Source of the DNA: Yamagishiella unicocca
Lineage: Eukaryota > Chlorophyta > Chlorophyceae > Chlamydomonadales > Volvocaceae
DNA: 64,000 bases
Assembly (NCBI GenBank): GCA_003116995.1
Contig: BDSL01000007.1
Span: forward strand, 372,001 to 436,000
Reading direction: 5' to 3'
Shown: in pieces, positions 46,001 to 57,449 of the stretch
Layout: every line of letters starts with the position of its first letter
How positions within the stretch are numbered: position 1 is the first letter of the stretch
The notes under the pieces: generated by a model
The model's database searches: none
Told to the model about the DNA's origin: nothing
Seen by the model: only the letters and a program-made list of their open reading frames with translations
Program-made: the position numbers and the translations under genes

Positions 46001-49000
46001 GAGCGGCATATTGCGTGTCACCTTCCGTAGTTCATTTTTGAGCCTGCCGGGCCGGATTAATGGCGGTGCTGGCAGTGTGGGGACACTGAAAGCGGTGGCG
46101 CTGGATGCTGACGCGACGACTCTCCCTGTGGCCCGCCCGCCTGCGTCCCAGGATTGAGGCTGAGCGGCGGGCGCGTGAGGAGGAGGAGCTCCGGCTGTAC
46201 GAGGAGGAGGAGCGGATCAAGGAGGAGGAGAAGGCGCGGAAGAAGGAGGCGCTGAGGGTAAGGCGGATGGGCGTCCACGCGTCCTCAGCAGACCGCCGCA
46301 TGCAGACCGCCACCTCGTCCGCCCTCCATGCGCCGCCGTCAGCACCAGCTCAGCGCTTTCAACCCGTCCCGCCCATTAACACCTCTTAAGAAGTGTTAAT
46401 GGGCAATGGTTAGTTGCCGACGCCCAGGACACCACTATGCCTCCCACGACACCACTTCTAAGTTGCTGACACGATCATGCCTCCTCTCCTCACATGGCTA
46501 CCTACCCACATGGCTTCTCCCCACGCGATTTCTCAATGCACCCGCCCACCAAACCACCCCGTGCGTACCAAACGGTTTCGTAATCGGCTTCCTACTTCAC
46601 GGGCTCTCCCCACAAACACACTATCCCTGCCTCCGTCCGCCTCCGTCCTCCTCTTCCCTCCCTTGCTCGACCTCAGCTTAAGCGCGAGCAGCTGAAACGT
46701 GAGGGCAAGCTGCTGACCGGCAAGGCGAAGGAGGAGGCGGAGCGCCGCGCGGCCGTCGCGGCCCAGCTGCTGGCCATGGCCGCGGAGAAGGGTGCGTGCC
46801 GCGCCTCCGAAGGGGGCGTTTGCGTCCATTTCGCGCGCCATCCTGAAGAGTGGGGGGCGGGGGGTTGTGATGCCGCTGCCAGCCCGGGCTTTCGCATCCC
46901 GCGAAAGACGCATACATTGCCAGACGCTGCGCTGATACACGCACGCAAGCACAACCCATCGATCGCATCGCACCATGGGCGCCTCTGTGTCGTACACCAA
47001 TGTGCTATTCCTTGTTTGTCGCTGCAGCGAGACCCCCCTGATCCGAGCATCGCTCGCGCATCGCTCATGCCATCATCCGCAGGCATTGACCTAAGCCAAC
47101 CCGATGAGACGGAGAAAAAGAAGAAAGTTGTGTACGGAAGCAAGAAGAAGGGAGGCAAGAAACCAGGCCAGGGGCAGCAGGAGGGCGACGCTGAGGGGGC
47201 GGCTGAGCCGGCGGCGGAAGCCGCAGCGGAGGCGGAGGCGGTTCCGGAACCGGCTGAGGCAAGAGAGGCCGCGGCAGAGGCATTGGCGGCCCCGGCCGCG
47301 GAGGCGGCTCCGGAACCGGAGCCAGAAGCCCCAGCGGCACTGGTAGACGATTGGGATGCGGTAAGCGTGTCGAGTGTCCCTTTGCTGGCGACACGTAGCG
47401 CTCCCTGGAGCAATCTCCGCCGGTGCCATAGCACGCCGTGTCCCATGATTGCCCTCGTCGTCCTTCATCTGCCCACTGCCCTCCGGACAGCTTTTGTTAA
47501 GCATTCACCCAACCCGCGTCCTCCGTCTCCTACGTGATGTAACCGGATCTTCTCGCCACGCTACGTGTAGGCGTGGTGTTGCGCTTTGCAGCTCCGTAGT
47601 GTTGTGGCTGATCACGCCGACCCGCGGGTCTGTCGTCCCTCTCCCGTTGACCCCGGCCTCCGCCGTTTTGATTCCCTGCTGCCTACCCGCCACCCGGACC
47701 CGCATCGTCCTTGTGCACAGCGGCACCCGTTCGGCCATACTATCTTTTATTTTTTTAAACCGCCGTATACTGCCGTCTGACCTCAACGCCGTACACCCCG
47801 AACGCGTATATAATCATGAGGTTCGCCAACTTCTTTTTTGCCGCGCCGTTTGGGATCCTGTAAACTGTTCTCCAAACGTTTCACTAAACCGCGCAGGGGT
47901 CCTTGTTTACGTTCGCCTAGACATAGCCACCCGGGTCGACACTGGACCGGCAGCTCGACACTCGACCTCCCTCGGATTTAGTTACCTAGACCATGTCCTC
48001 CAGCATGCAACTCCAAACGTGTGTACCAAACGCTTCCTACTCGGCTTTACTTTTCGGTTTACTTTCCAGTGCCGACCACGGGTTTCCTCTCATACCCTCT
48101 CCCGTTGCCCTTCTCTGCAGGTCGAAGACTGGGACAAGATTGACGCAGACGCAATCCTTGCGACCAAGAAGACCAAGGAGCAGGAGGCGGCGGAGGCCCT
48201 CGCGGCAGCCGAGGCCGAGGCAAAGTCCAAGGCGGAGGTGAAGGCCAAGGCGGAGGCGGAGAAGGCCGCCGCTACCAAGGCCGCGGTACCAGCGAACGGG
48301 AAGGCCGCCGTGAAGCCGGCTCCGCCCGCAAAAGAGGCCCCCAAGGCGGCAGCTAAGGCGGCGAAGGAGGCAGCGAAGGAGGCGGCGAAGGAAGCGGCAA
48401 AGGAGGCGGCAAAGGCGCCCAAGAGCGACGACGAGGACGAGGATGAAGGGGAGGAGGAGGAGAGGTGGGCCGGTGGGCGCAGGGACGGGGGAGCGGCGGC
48501 TCGGCTGTGCGTTGATGACATGGACGGGAGGAGGGGGGGCAGTTGGCGAGGAGGAGGGACGGACAATGCTTGCTTCGTCGCTTTCCTTCGTGGCAAAGAA
48601 TCCGCACACGTCTTCATTTTTGCAATTTGTTTGTTATCAATCTGTGCCATTGTTTTCTCGTCTACAATACCATTTATCCACCTTTTGCTATGTTCGCTGC
48701 GTAATTTATTTACTAGCATGTTTGAAGATTTCCGAAGGAAATTGCAAAGGAAGTATATTTAGGCTTCCCGCCCGCAATGCGGACTCCGCCTGCCGCGGTA
48801 TGTTCCTGACAAACCCTCCCCTCCCCGCCCGCCCTCCTCCGCGACTTGCCCGGCTTGCAGCGGCTCTGGCTCCCAATCAGCGGAGGAGTCTGGATCCGGA
48901 TCCGGGTCCGAGTCGGGCAGCGGCGACGACAGCGAGAGCGGGAGCGAGGAGGAGACCAGTGAGGAGGAGACCAGCGAGGAGGAGAGCAGTGACGAGGACA

Positions 49001-52000
49001 GCGATGACGACAGCGACGGCAGCGACGACAGCGAAGAGCAGCGATTGCAGCGGATCGAGGACGCGCGGGTGCGTCGGGGGATGGCTGCGCTGGCTTGGCC
49101 TGATTGACTAGCCGCTGCCTGTACCAGCACCCGCCGTCTACATGCGTCGCCCGCCGTGCCCAATGTGCAACGCCCACTCTTCCACTGCCTTGTCCTGCGC
49201 CCTTCACGGTGTATTTATGCTATGCTGTTCCCCCACCACTCATGACCATACACGAGTACATGCGCCCGCATCTGGCTCCACCACCGCCGCTCCTTGTCGA
49301 TGGATTCGGTCGTCCCGTAGCCGCCCCCAGCGAACCCGGCCTTCCTCACCCACCAAACGCAACGTTCCGTGTGTAGCAAACGTAGCTCGGGGATATTGCG
49401 TCTGCGGCGCCCGCGAAACACCCTATTATCCTCAGCTAGGTGAGGCCGACGATGGGAAGACCGGCGGCCTGGCGTTCAACAGCGCCGCCGGCCCCAAGCT
49501 TGGCGCGTTGGCGGCTCAACAGGCGTTGAGCGTCCGACGCGGCAAGCCTTGAGCAGGCGGCGTTGTTGAACGCCAGGCCGCCGGTCTTCCCATCGGTTGC
49601 GTCATCGGGCCGAGGATAAGACAGTCCGAGAACGTCGCGGTGCCGCTTACTGCTGGGACGTTGAACTGGAACCATTGCTGCGAACGCAATATCCCCGAGC
49701 TGCATACAGTACAAGTGGAACTTTGCGCTCGCTGCCAACCTCTTCGCTCCCCTCTGCCCTTGTCGCCGCCAACCTTTTCCGCAGCCGCGTCCTGGCCAAG
49801 TCGTTGCCGATTTCTTGCGCCCGCATTCCGCCCTGCTCGCGGTCACTTCCTTGAATTTGCGCCTTGCCGTCGTGCAGCCGTACCACAACCTGCCGATACG
49901 CTAGGCATATCCGGCGGTCTGACGAGGGTTTCAGTCCCTTTCACCGCGCCGCATGGGACTCGTTGTTGCCTTGGCCCCTGCACATCCGTTTTGCTGCCTC
50001 ACCCGCGTCCTGACGCCTATTCCTGCTCCCCCTCCCGCATGTTTCACGATGGCGGACGTTGGTAACCGCTCTCGGCTCTGCCAGGTGGGTCTCACGGCCG
50101 CTTTCGGGATATAGGAACTGCCTCCTTATATGCTTATTTTACGGTTGTGGGTTTGCGGGTGGTGGTGGTGTCGCCACGGTTTCTTAGTAGTCACGGCGGC
50201 GCGGTTCGAGCCACGCGCTGGGAACGGGCGCTTGCCGGTCAAGATGGGCAAGGTATCTCGTTCCCACGGTAACGCTCTGTGTGTGGGCAGGGACGGGGCC
50301 GAGCTTCGACGCGTCTCGCCCCACCACATCCAGCCGACAACCCAAATTCTCCCGCACGCGCCCCAAAAAGAGCCCAAAACTCGGCCGGCGTCTTGTAGCC
50401 TTTACTGTAGCATGACGTCGACGGGCCGCGTACACAGGTCTCCGGCAGCCAACCCAAATTCGCAGGCTACGCGTGTCCCACAACTATTCGCCGGCTTGAT
50501 TCTTTCCTCCTCTCGCCTGCCACGTCGCCTGCTACGTCGAGTAACTGAGTCTTTTCGCCACCCCTTCCAGCCACCCCTTCCAGCCACCCCTTCCAGCCAC
50601 CCCTTCCAGCCACCCCTTCCAGCCACCCCTTCCAGCCACCCCTTGCAGCCACCCCTTCCAGCCACCCCTTCCAGCCACCCCTTCCAGCCACCCCTTCCAG
50701 CCACCCCTTCCAGCCACCCCTTCCAGCCACCCCTTCCAGCCACCCCTTCCAGCCACCCCTTCCAGCCACCCCTTCCAGCCACCCCTTCCAGCCACCCCTT
50801 CCAGCCACCCCTTCCAGCCACCCCTTCCAGCCACCCCTTCCAGCCACCCCTTCCAGCCACCCCTTCCAGCCACCCCTTCCAGCCACCCCTTCCAGCCACC
50901 CCTTCCAGCCACCCCTTCCAGCCACCCCTTCCAGCCACCCCTTCCAGCCACCCCTTCCAGCCACCCCTTCCAGCCACCCCTTCCAGCCACCCCTTCCAGC
51001 CACCCCTTCCAGCCACCCCTTCCAGCCACCCCTTCCAGCCACCCCTTCCAGCCACCCCTTCCAGCCACCCCTTCCAGCCACCCCTTCCAGCCACCCCTTC
51101 CAGCCACCCCTTCCAGCCACCCCTTCCAGCCACCCCTTCCAGCCACCCCTTCCAGCCACCCCTTCCAGCCACCCCTTCCAGCCACCCCTTCCAGCAAACC
51201 CGTCCGCACCCCTCCTGTATGTCCTCGCGCGCAGGACCGCCGCATGGCGCGCGCCGCTGAGGCCCGCAAGAACGCCGACAAGGAGGACCTACGTTCTCCC
51301 ATCTGTTGCATCCTGGGCCACGTCGACGTGGGCAAGACCAAGATCCTCGACAACATTCGCCGGACCAACGTGCAGGTGCGCGGGCGGACAGACCCGTGGG
51401 TCGGTGGCGCCGGCCTCGGCGCCGCCTGCACCCGGGCGGATGTGGTTTTCTCCATTGCAACACGCATCGCTCAGTCTCTTAACTGACGCACCAGCATCAG
51501 GTTGAAAGCCATGTACGCACCTCAAGCCGCTTCCACGGCGCGGCTTCTTCCATTTAGGACACCTGCTTTGTGAGATGGTGTTTGGCGTGTTAGCCAAGCT
51601 TAATCCCTGCACTCACGCTCATCCCGCCACGCATCCCGCCACGTATCCCGATCCTCCGAACTCCCCACCACCGTACCAACGTGCTGCTCCAGGACGGCGA
51701 GGCGGGCGGCATCACGCAGCAGATCGGCGCCACCTTCGTGCCGGCGGAAGCGGTGGAGCGGCGCACAGAGCCGCTGCGCGCAGGCCGCGCCTTCGACATG
51801 CGGCTGCCCGGCCTGCTGGTCATCGACACACCCGGGCACGAGTCGTTCACCAATCTGCGCCAGCGCGGCAGGTGTGGCACCGTTGTATCATTGCGTCGTG
51901 TTGTGTTGTGTTGTGCTGTGTTGTGTGCCTGTACATTTTCCTCTCTTAAGCCGCGAAGCGCAACCGAAATGGAACAGTACGCGCGTGCGTCAGGACCCCT

Positions 52001-55000
52001 TGCGCCGCACCGCCCTCTCCTCCTCTCGTAACTGTCCGCACCGCCCTCTCCTCCTCTCCTAATTGTCCGCACCGCCCTCTCCTCCTCCCGTAACTGTCCG
52101 CACCGCCCTCTCCTCCTCCCGTAACTGTCCGCACCGCCCTCTCCTCCTCTCCTAATTGTCCGCACCGCCCTCTCCTCCTCCCGTAACTGTCCGCACCGCC
52201 CTCTCCTCCTCCCGTAACTGTCCGCACCGCCCTCTCCTCCTCCCGTAACTGTCCGCACCGCCCTCTCCTCCTCCCGTAACTGTCCGCACCGCCCTCTCCT
52301 CCTCTCGTAACTGTCCGCACCGCCCTCTCCTCCTCTCGTAACTGTCCGCACCGCCCTCTCCTCCTCTCCTAATTGTCCGCACCGCCCTCTCCTCCTCCCG
52401 TAACTGTCCGCACCGCCCTCTCCTCCTCTCGTAACTGTCCGCACCGCCCTCTCCTCCTCCCGTAACTGTCCGCACCGCCCTCTCCTCCTCTCTTAACTGT
52501 CCGCACCGCCCTCTCCTCCTCCCGTAACTGTCCGCACCGCCCTCTCCTCCTCCCGTAACTGTCCGCACCGCCCTCTCCTCCTCTCGTAACTGTCCGCACC
52601 GCCCTCTCCTCCTCTCGTAACTGTCTGCACCGCCCTCTCCTCCTCTCGTAACTGTCTGCACAGCCCTCTCCTCCTCTCGTAACTGTCTGCACCGCCCTCT
52701 CCTCCTCTCGTAACTGTCCGCACCGCCGCCCCTGCCCGCTCCCCCGCCCCCCGCAGCGGCCTGTGCGACATGGCCGTGCTGATCGTGGACCTCATGCACG
52801 GGCTCGAGCAGCAGACCATCGAGTCCATCAACCTGCTCAAGTTGCGAAAAACGCCCTTCATCATCGCGCTGAACAAGGCGAGTGCCTCTAGTCTAGCAGC
52901 AGCAGCACGGGGAACACGGCCCATGCGCGGGAGCCAAGGCCTCAGCTGGGTAGTGAGGCTGGGGGTGTCCTGTTCGAATGAAAAATGGATCTCGAATGGA
53001 TCTGGAATGGACCTCTTGATGCGGCCGCCATGGGGAGGATTCGAGCACCCCAACAGCTGCTGCCCTTCGTCTTATCCGAAGCAGTTTCTTCCACGCGGCC
53101 GGCAATCTCAACATCCTGTTCATCACCCCGTGTGCTGCTGAGTCCTGCAGGTGGACCGCCTGTACGGCTGGAAAAGCGCCGCCGACGCGCCCATCCGCGA
53201 CTCGTTCAAGCGGCAGAAGGAGTTTGTGGTGACGGAGTTCGAGCAGCGCAGCAGCCAGGTCTTCCTGCAGGTGTGTGTTTGGGCGTGCGTGTGATAGGGC
53301 GCAGGGGGGCTGCGGGAGCGCCTGTCGGCCGCCTGCAGGCCAGCCGCCGCATCTGCTGCTGAGATGGACAGCGGGGGAGCGGTCCGGGGGGCGTGCTGCT
53401 GCCGGGGTGGCGACCCAGCGGGCTTCGAATCCAACAGCTCCGGCTTTGAAAGAAGTGAGAACCGCGAGTTGACACCAGCCGCGGTCAAACCTCCCACACC
53501 GCAATCTCTCCCTCCGGCAAGGAACACGCCACCCACCCCCGCAGCTATCTCACCTATCTCTCATCTTCTTCTCCGTCCTTTCCTTCACCCACCCACCCCC
53601 GCAGCTTAACGAGCAGGGCCTCAACGTGGCGCTCTACTGGAAGAACCCCGACCCTCGCAAGTTCGTCAACGTGGTACCCACCTCCGCCATCACCGGCGAG
53701 GGTATCCCCGACCTGCTGCAGATCATCGTCAAGCTGACTCAGACCATGATGACGGACCGCCTCATGTTCGTCAACGACACGCAATGCACGGGTGCGCCAG
53801 GGAGGGGCGGGCGGGGGGGGGGCTGATGGGCGGGCACGGGGAATGCACGGGGAATGCAGGGACACAGTGCACCGGCGCGACAGCGCACGTGTTTTATTTG
53901 CTTTGTCTTTATGTTTTATTCCAGAGAGTCAAGCTTATAGTGAACGTGCTTGGGCTTTTGTTTTTATTGATCACAGTGCGTTTGGGAGCCGGGATCTTCA
54001 CTGATCGTTTAGTTAGTTCCTGTGAAGCAGGCCTCCAATCCCCGCTCCTCCCCGCGCCGCGCTCGTCCCCATTCACTCCCCCCCCCTAAACCCTTCGCTT
54101 GTCGGTTTCACATATCTCTTGCGTGTCGACCAACGCGATTCCTGTCACCCCCCGACCGCGCATCCACGGGTCTTCCTCGAACCCCGACCGCGCAGTGCTG
54201 GAGGTGAAGACCATGGAGGGCCTGGGCACCACCGTGGATGTGGTGCTGGTGAACGGAGTGCTCCGAGAGGGCGACAAGATCGTGGTGTGCGGCCTCAGCG
54301 GGCCGCTCACCACCCGGGTCAAGGCGCTCAAGACACCGCAGGTAAGGCACCGCCGCGCGCTGCACACTGCTGCCTGGCGCCACTTACGTCTTATTATAGT
54401 GCTGACGGCCCACGGGATTCAACTCAAATCCGCCGCTTCTGCGAGGACGTGGCTTTGAGACACGCCTCTAGGAGAACCGAATGGCGGGAGGGAGGGAGGG
54501 AGGGATACAGGGGCGTGGTGTGAGTGTGGGTGTGGGTGAAAACCGAGTCGCGCGAAGCCCTCGAGACCGACATGTAGAGCACGGGTCAGTAGAAGACAGG
54601 AAGAGGGGGCGTGTGGGCCCACTACAGGTAGCATTCACTCAAATTGCACCCTGCGCCGGCATCAATCCATACATAACCCACCGAACCCGAGTGTCCTCAT
54701 ATACGCACCCGACCCGTATAACCCCTCCTTCCGGATCCGTTGCTCCCGGCAGGTGCTCCGGGAGCTGCGCATCAAGGGCGCACTGATGGACCACAAGGAG
54801 ATCCGTGCGGCCATGGGAGTCAAGATCGTGGCGCCGGGCCTGGAGACGGCAGTAGCGGGCACCAGCCTCTTCGTAGTGGGACCCGACGTGAGTGCACCGC
54901 CGGAGAGGGGGCGGGGGGGGGTATGAGGGGAAACCCGTAGGTCGGCACTGAAACGTAAGACCGACTAGGGGACGCGGGGGGGAGGAGGTGGCTGGGCGGG

Positions 55001-57449
55001 GGCTGTACAGGGAGGCTGTGGGAGTCACGGTGTGGGTGGGTGCGGACCAGGACAGACCAGACCGGGAGGGGTATCTGGGGGGCCTAGGGAGGCAGTGCGA
55101 TTGGGGAAGGGGTATGTTAAGGCTTGGCTCGGGGTGCCCCTTTCCCTTCCCTGCGCTCCCTGGATCAATGGGCGCCCCCTCCCCCTCCCTTGCGCTACCG
55201 GTTCTTTTTTATGTAACCCCCTTGCGCTACTCCCGCCTGCTTCCGCACCCACCCGCGCGGATCTCGCTGCCAGGACGACGAGGAGGAGCTGAAGGATGCG
55301 GTGATGGAGGACATGGCGGACATCTTCTCGAAGGTCGACAAGGGCGGCGAGGGGGTTTGCGTGCAGGTAAGGGCCCGGCCCTGCTCCACACCACACGAAA
55401 AACCGCGACGCGCCACTTCAGCGGTCGGCGAAGTGGCGACCTTCCTCCCTGCCAGCACCTCCGCTGCCGTCCATGGCTCTCTTGCCATTGCCAACTACCA
55501 ACTACCACCCTAGCCTTACGGCGTCCGACTGTGCAAGGATCCGCCCATTCCACTGTCCCTCTCCCCGCTTCGCCCACCCCACCCCACCCCGCCTGTCTGC
55601 ACCACCCAAACCCTAAAACCCTAAAACCCTGAAACCTAAAACCCACCCCGCCTGTCCGCTCGCTCCCCCGCAGGCCTCCACACTGGGCTCCCTGGAGGCG
55701 CTGCTCTCCTTCCTGGACAGCCCCGACGTCAACATCCCCGTCTCCGGAATCAACATCGGGCCGGTGCACAAGCGCGATGTGCTGCGGGCCAACGTGATGA
55801 ACGAGAAGAAGTGCCCCAAGTACGCCGTGATCCTCGCCTTCGACGTGCCCGTGTCCAAAGAGGTACGGCGGGGGCCCTGGGGGAGGAGGTGCGGCGGGGG
55901 CAGTGTAGGAACGTGTGCTGCTGACCAGTTCCGCAACGCACCACCGGCGTTCTGCCGACCGCGCACCCCGCTGCCCCGCACCCGGTCTGCCCCGCTGCCC
56001 GCACACCGCGCGCAGGCTCGAGATCTCGCCGAAGACTACGGCGTCAAGGTCTTCACAGCCGACATCATCTACCACCTTTTCGATCAGTTCACGGCGTACA
56101 TGAAGGAAATCAAGAGCGCCGAGCAGGAGGCGGCCAGGTTCAAGGTGCGTGGGTGGTGTAGTGGCCCCGGGCCGCCAGGGGTGTGCATGGTCGGGTTTCG
56201 GAGCCCGTGCGGTACGGCGCGTATTGCGGGACGTGTTTTGGGTGTTTTCCGTCAGCCGCAACTCCTCTTTCCCCCGCCCCCCATTGCTTTCTATCCCCCG
56301 TCTCATATGTCGTGCACACGGGTCTCTTCGGCATCCCCGATTCACTCGCCATCGCACGGAGTTCCACGTGACGCTAGGCTCAAGTTTGCCAGCTACCGAC
56401 CCGGGAGGAAGAACTGAAAATCTGCGTTGCCCTTCCCGTCCCCTTACCCCTTCCCTCCCCGCGTTTGGTGCGCAGGCTGTCTTCCCCGTGACCCTCCGCA
56501 TCCTCCCTACGTGTGTCTTCAACAAGAAGGACCCCATCGTGGTGGGCGTCGACATTGTGGAGGGCATTGCCAAGATAGGCACGCCGGTGGCGGCGCAGAC
56601 CGAGGCGGGGATCATCGAGCTGGGGCGAATTGCAGGCATGGAGATCAACCACAAGGTGGGCCGGCGACGGGTTGGCTGGGCATGGAGGAGCGTCCGATCC
56701 TGGAGCAGTGCTCGGGGGGGAGTTGTCCCAGCGAACGAGCTGTGGCTGAAACGGGCAGGCGGCGGCACTTAATTGCCCTTTTGGCGGTCGGCTGAGGGGA
56801 GCGCGGCATGCGGACAGGGGTATGCATCATAACGCCCAGCGGCACGGCGCGAGTGGGGTGTTTCGTTTCCTCTTCGGCTTCGATTGACCCCTTCGCCAAC
56901 ACTCGCTTCCCACGTTGTACCGCCGCATCCTAGTAATGCCGCACTGCCTTTGTCGAGTCCCTTGTTGTTTTTTCGACCCCCGTCTTACCTGCCGCGCAGG
57001 CCGTGGAGAAGGCACGTGCGGGCGATAGCGTGGCCATGAAAATCGAGGGCGAGACGACAGAGGAGAAGTCGCGGCTGTTCGGGCGGCACTTCGATCACAC
57101 ACACCAGCTCGTGAGTGGCTCGGGAGTGGATGGCACTGGTATTGCAAGTAGGCTGCCGCGATCGCATCTCTGACAGTAGTCACCCCTCGCCTATGGCGCC
57201 AGAACCAGTCAGCGCTGGAGGACTGGTGCATGTCAGCGCCCTTACGTTTACTGTCCCAACACGCCTTCATCTTTTTTTGCCTTCCGCCTTTTTGCCCAAC
57301 TGCGGCCCCAACTGCTCCCCACCCGCCACCAGGTTTCGGTGATCAGCCGCGAGTCCATTGACGCGCTCAAACAGTTCTTCGCGGACGAGATGACGAAGGA
57401 CGACTGGCGCCTGGTGATTAAGCTCAAGAAGGTGTTCCAAGTCACCTAG
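40078..57449 (+). CDS. eIF5B: Translation initiation factor eIF5B, with an extra tRNA-binding OB fold
   Basis: eIF5B is the cytosolic GTPase that joins ribosomal subunits and holds initiator Met-tRNA. I resolve 29 exons totalling 5,016 nt (1,671 aa plus stop) with every join in phase: 40078-40533, 40982-41149, 41771-41956, 42655-42829, 43083-43226, 43680-43820, 44072-44200, 44395-44502, 44677-44814, 45171-45491, 45696-45846, 46152-46257, 46677-46791, 47083-47360, 48121-48464, 48861-49068, 51235-51375, 51693-51871, 52757-52877, 53151-53270, 53605-53791, 54196-54341, 54753-54887, 55274-55366, 55674-55862, 56016-56144, 56476-56655, 57000-57110, 57333-57449. The N-terminus is acidic and Lys-rich ([18 protein letters not shown]). 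The GTPase domain has GHVDVGKT (G1), DTPGHE (G3), NKVDR (G4, across a GC-AG intron) and TSAITGEG (G5). Domains II-IV follow ([50 protein letters not shown]) to the usual C-terminus. The odd part is exons 2-3. Confidence 0.93.
40982..41956 (+). other. tRNA-binding OB-fold domain (PheT/YtpR type) encoded by eIF5B exons 2 and 3
   Basis: Exons 40982-41149 (56 codons) and 41771-41956 (62 codons) encode one complete domain: [73 protein letters not shown] and [18 protein letters not shown], NVxEGxKV, KLxGVESxGMLCSA and LPxDAxVG are the hallmarks of the tRNA_bind/EMAPII-like fold, closest to bacterial PheT and YtpR. The eIF5B exon 1 ends AAG at a GTGCGA donor in phase 0; both OB exons are exact codon multiples in phase 0; the next exon (42655) also opens in phase 0 and leads into eIF5B Lys-rich modules. 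A separate nested gene is less likely: an in-frame ATG at 40820 exists upstream, but no proper end follows exon 3. Confidence 0.8.
42655..45491 (+). other. Array of duplicated Lys-rich exons in eIF5B
   Basis: Seven successive exons begin or end in phase 1 and encode variants of one module: an Ala/Glu-rich start, a Lys-rich run, then [17 protein letters not shown]. Variants include [58 protein letters not shown] and [14 protein letters not shown]. Plant eIF5B has the same kind of Lys-rich plus E-E-D-L-D-K-L-L module, so this is an amplified family feature. Symmetric 1-1 phases allow exon gain or loss without a frameshift. Confidence 0.85.
49360..49725. repeat. Fold-back (long inverted repeat) element in an eIF5B intron
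   Basis: Left-arm blocks agctcggggatattgcgt (near 49385) and gaagaccggcggcctggcgt (near 49457) recur as reverse complements near 49690 and 49570. Arms of roughly 150 bp flank a short loop around 49520. It lies between exons 49068 and 51235. The structure resembles a MITE or fold-back transposon; no target-site duplication was determined. Confidence 0.75.
50560..51194 (+). repeat. 13-bp minisatellite, about 48 copies
   Basis: Units of ccaccccttccag repeat almost perfectly (one TTGCAG variant near 50644), ending about 40 bp before the 3' splice site of the eIF5B exon at 51235. Since 13 is not a multiple of 3, all frames show the same 39-bp, 13-residue cycle, so the long frames on both strands here are artefacts. 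Confidence 0.95.
52009..52728 (+). repeat. 31-bp minisatellite, about 23 copies
   Basis: Units of gtaactgtccgcaccgccct plus ctcctcctccc (variants with ctctcgt and ctcctaatt) fill the eIF5B intron from just after the exon at 51871 to just before the exon at 52757. It is pyrimidine-rich next to the acceptor. No unique spacers are present, so it is not CRISPR-like. Confidence 0.95.
55606..55646 (+). repeat. Short interstitial telomere-like tract in an eIF5B intron
   Basis: About five degenerate CCCTAAAA units, the Chlamydomonas-type telomere unit, lie 30 bp upstream of the exon at 55674. They are flanked on both sides by ccaccccgcctgtc copies. Confidence 0.75.

Noticed and set aside
50130..51467. 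Long frames with [11 protein letters not shown] on plus and [13 protein letters not shown] on minus
   Set aside because: They are translations of the 13-bp intronic minisatellite, open in all frames.
52009..52728. CRISPR-like array
   Set aside because: Units are contiguous with no unique spacers, and the host is a nuclear eukaryotic gene.
51590..52799. Minus-strand frames of RRRGRCGQL and EERAVRTV repeats
   Set aside because: They are translations of the 31-bp minisatellite within an eIF5B intron; real eIF5B exons lie on the other strand at both sides.
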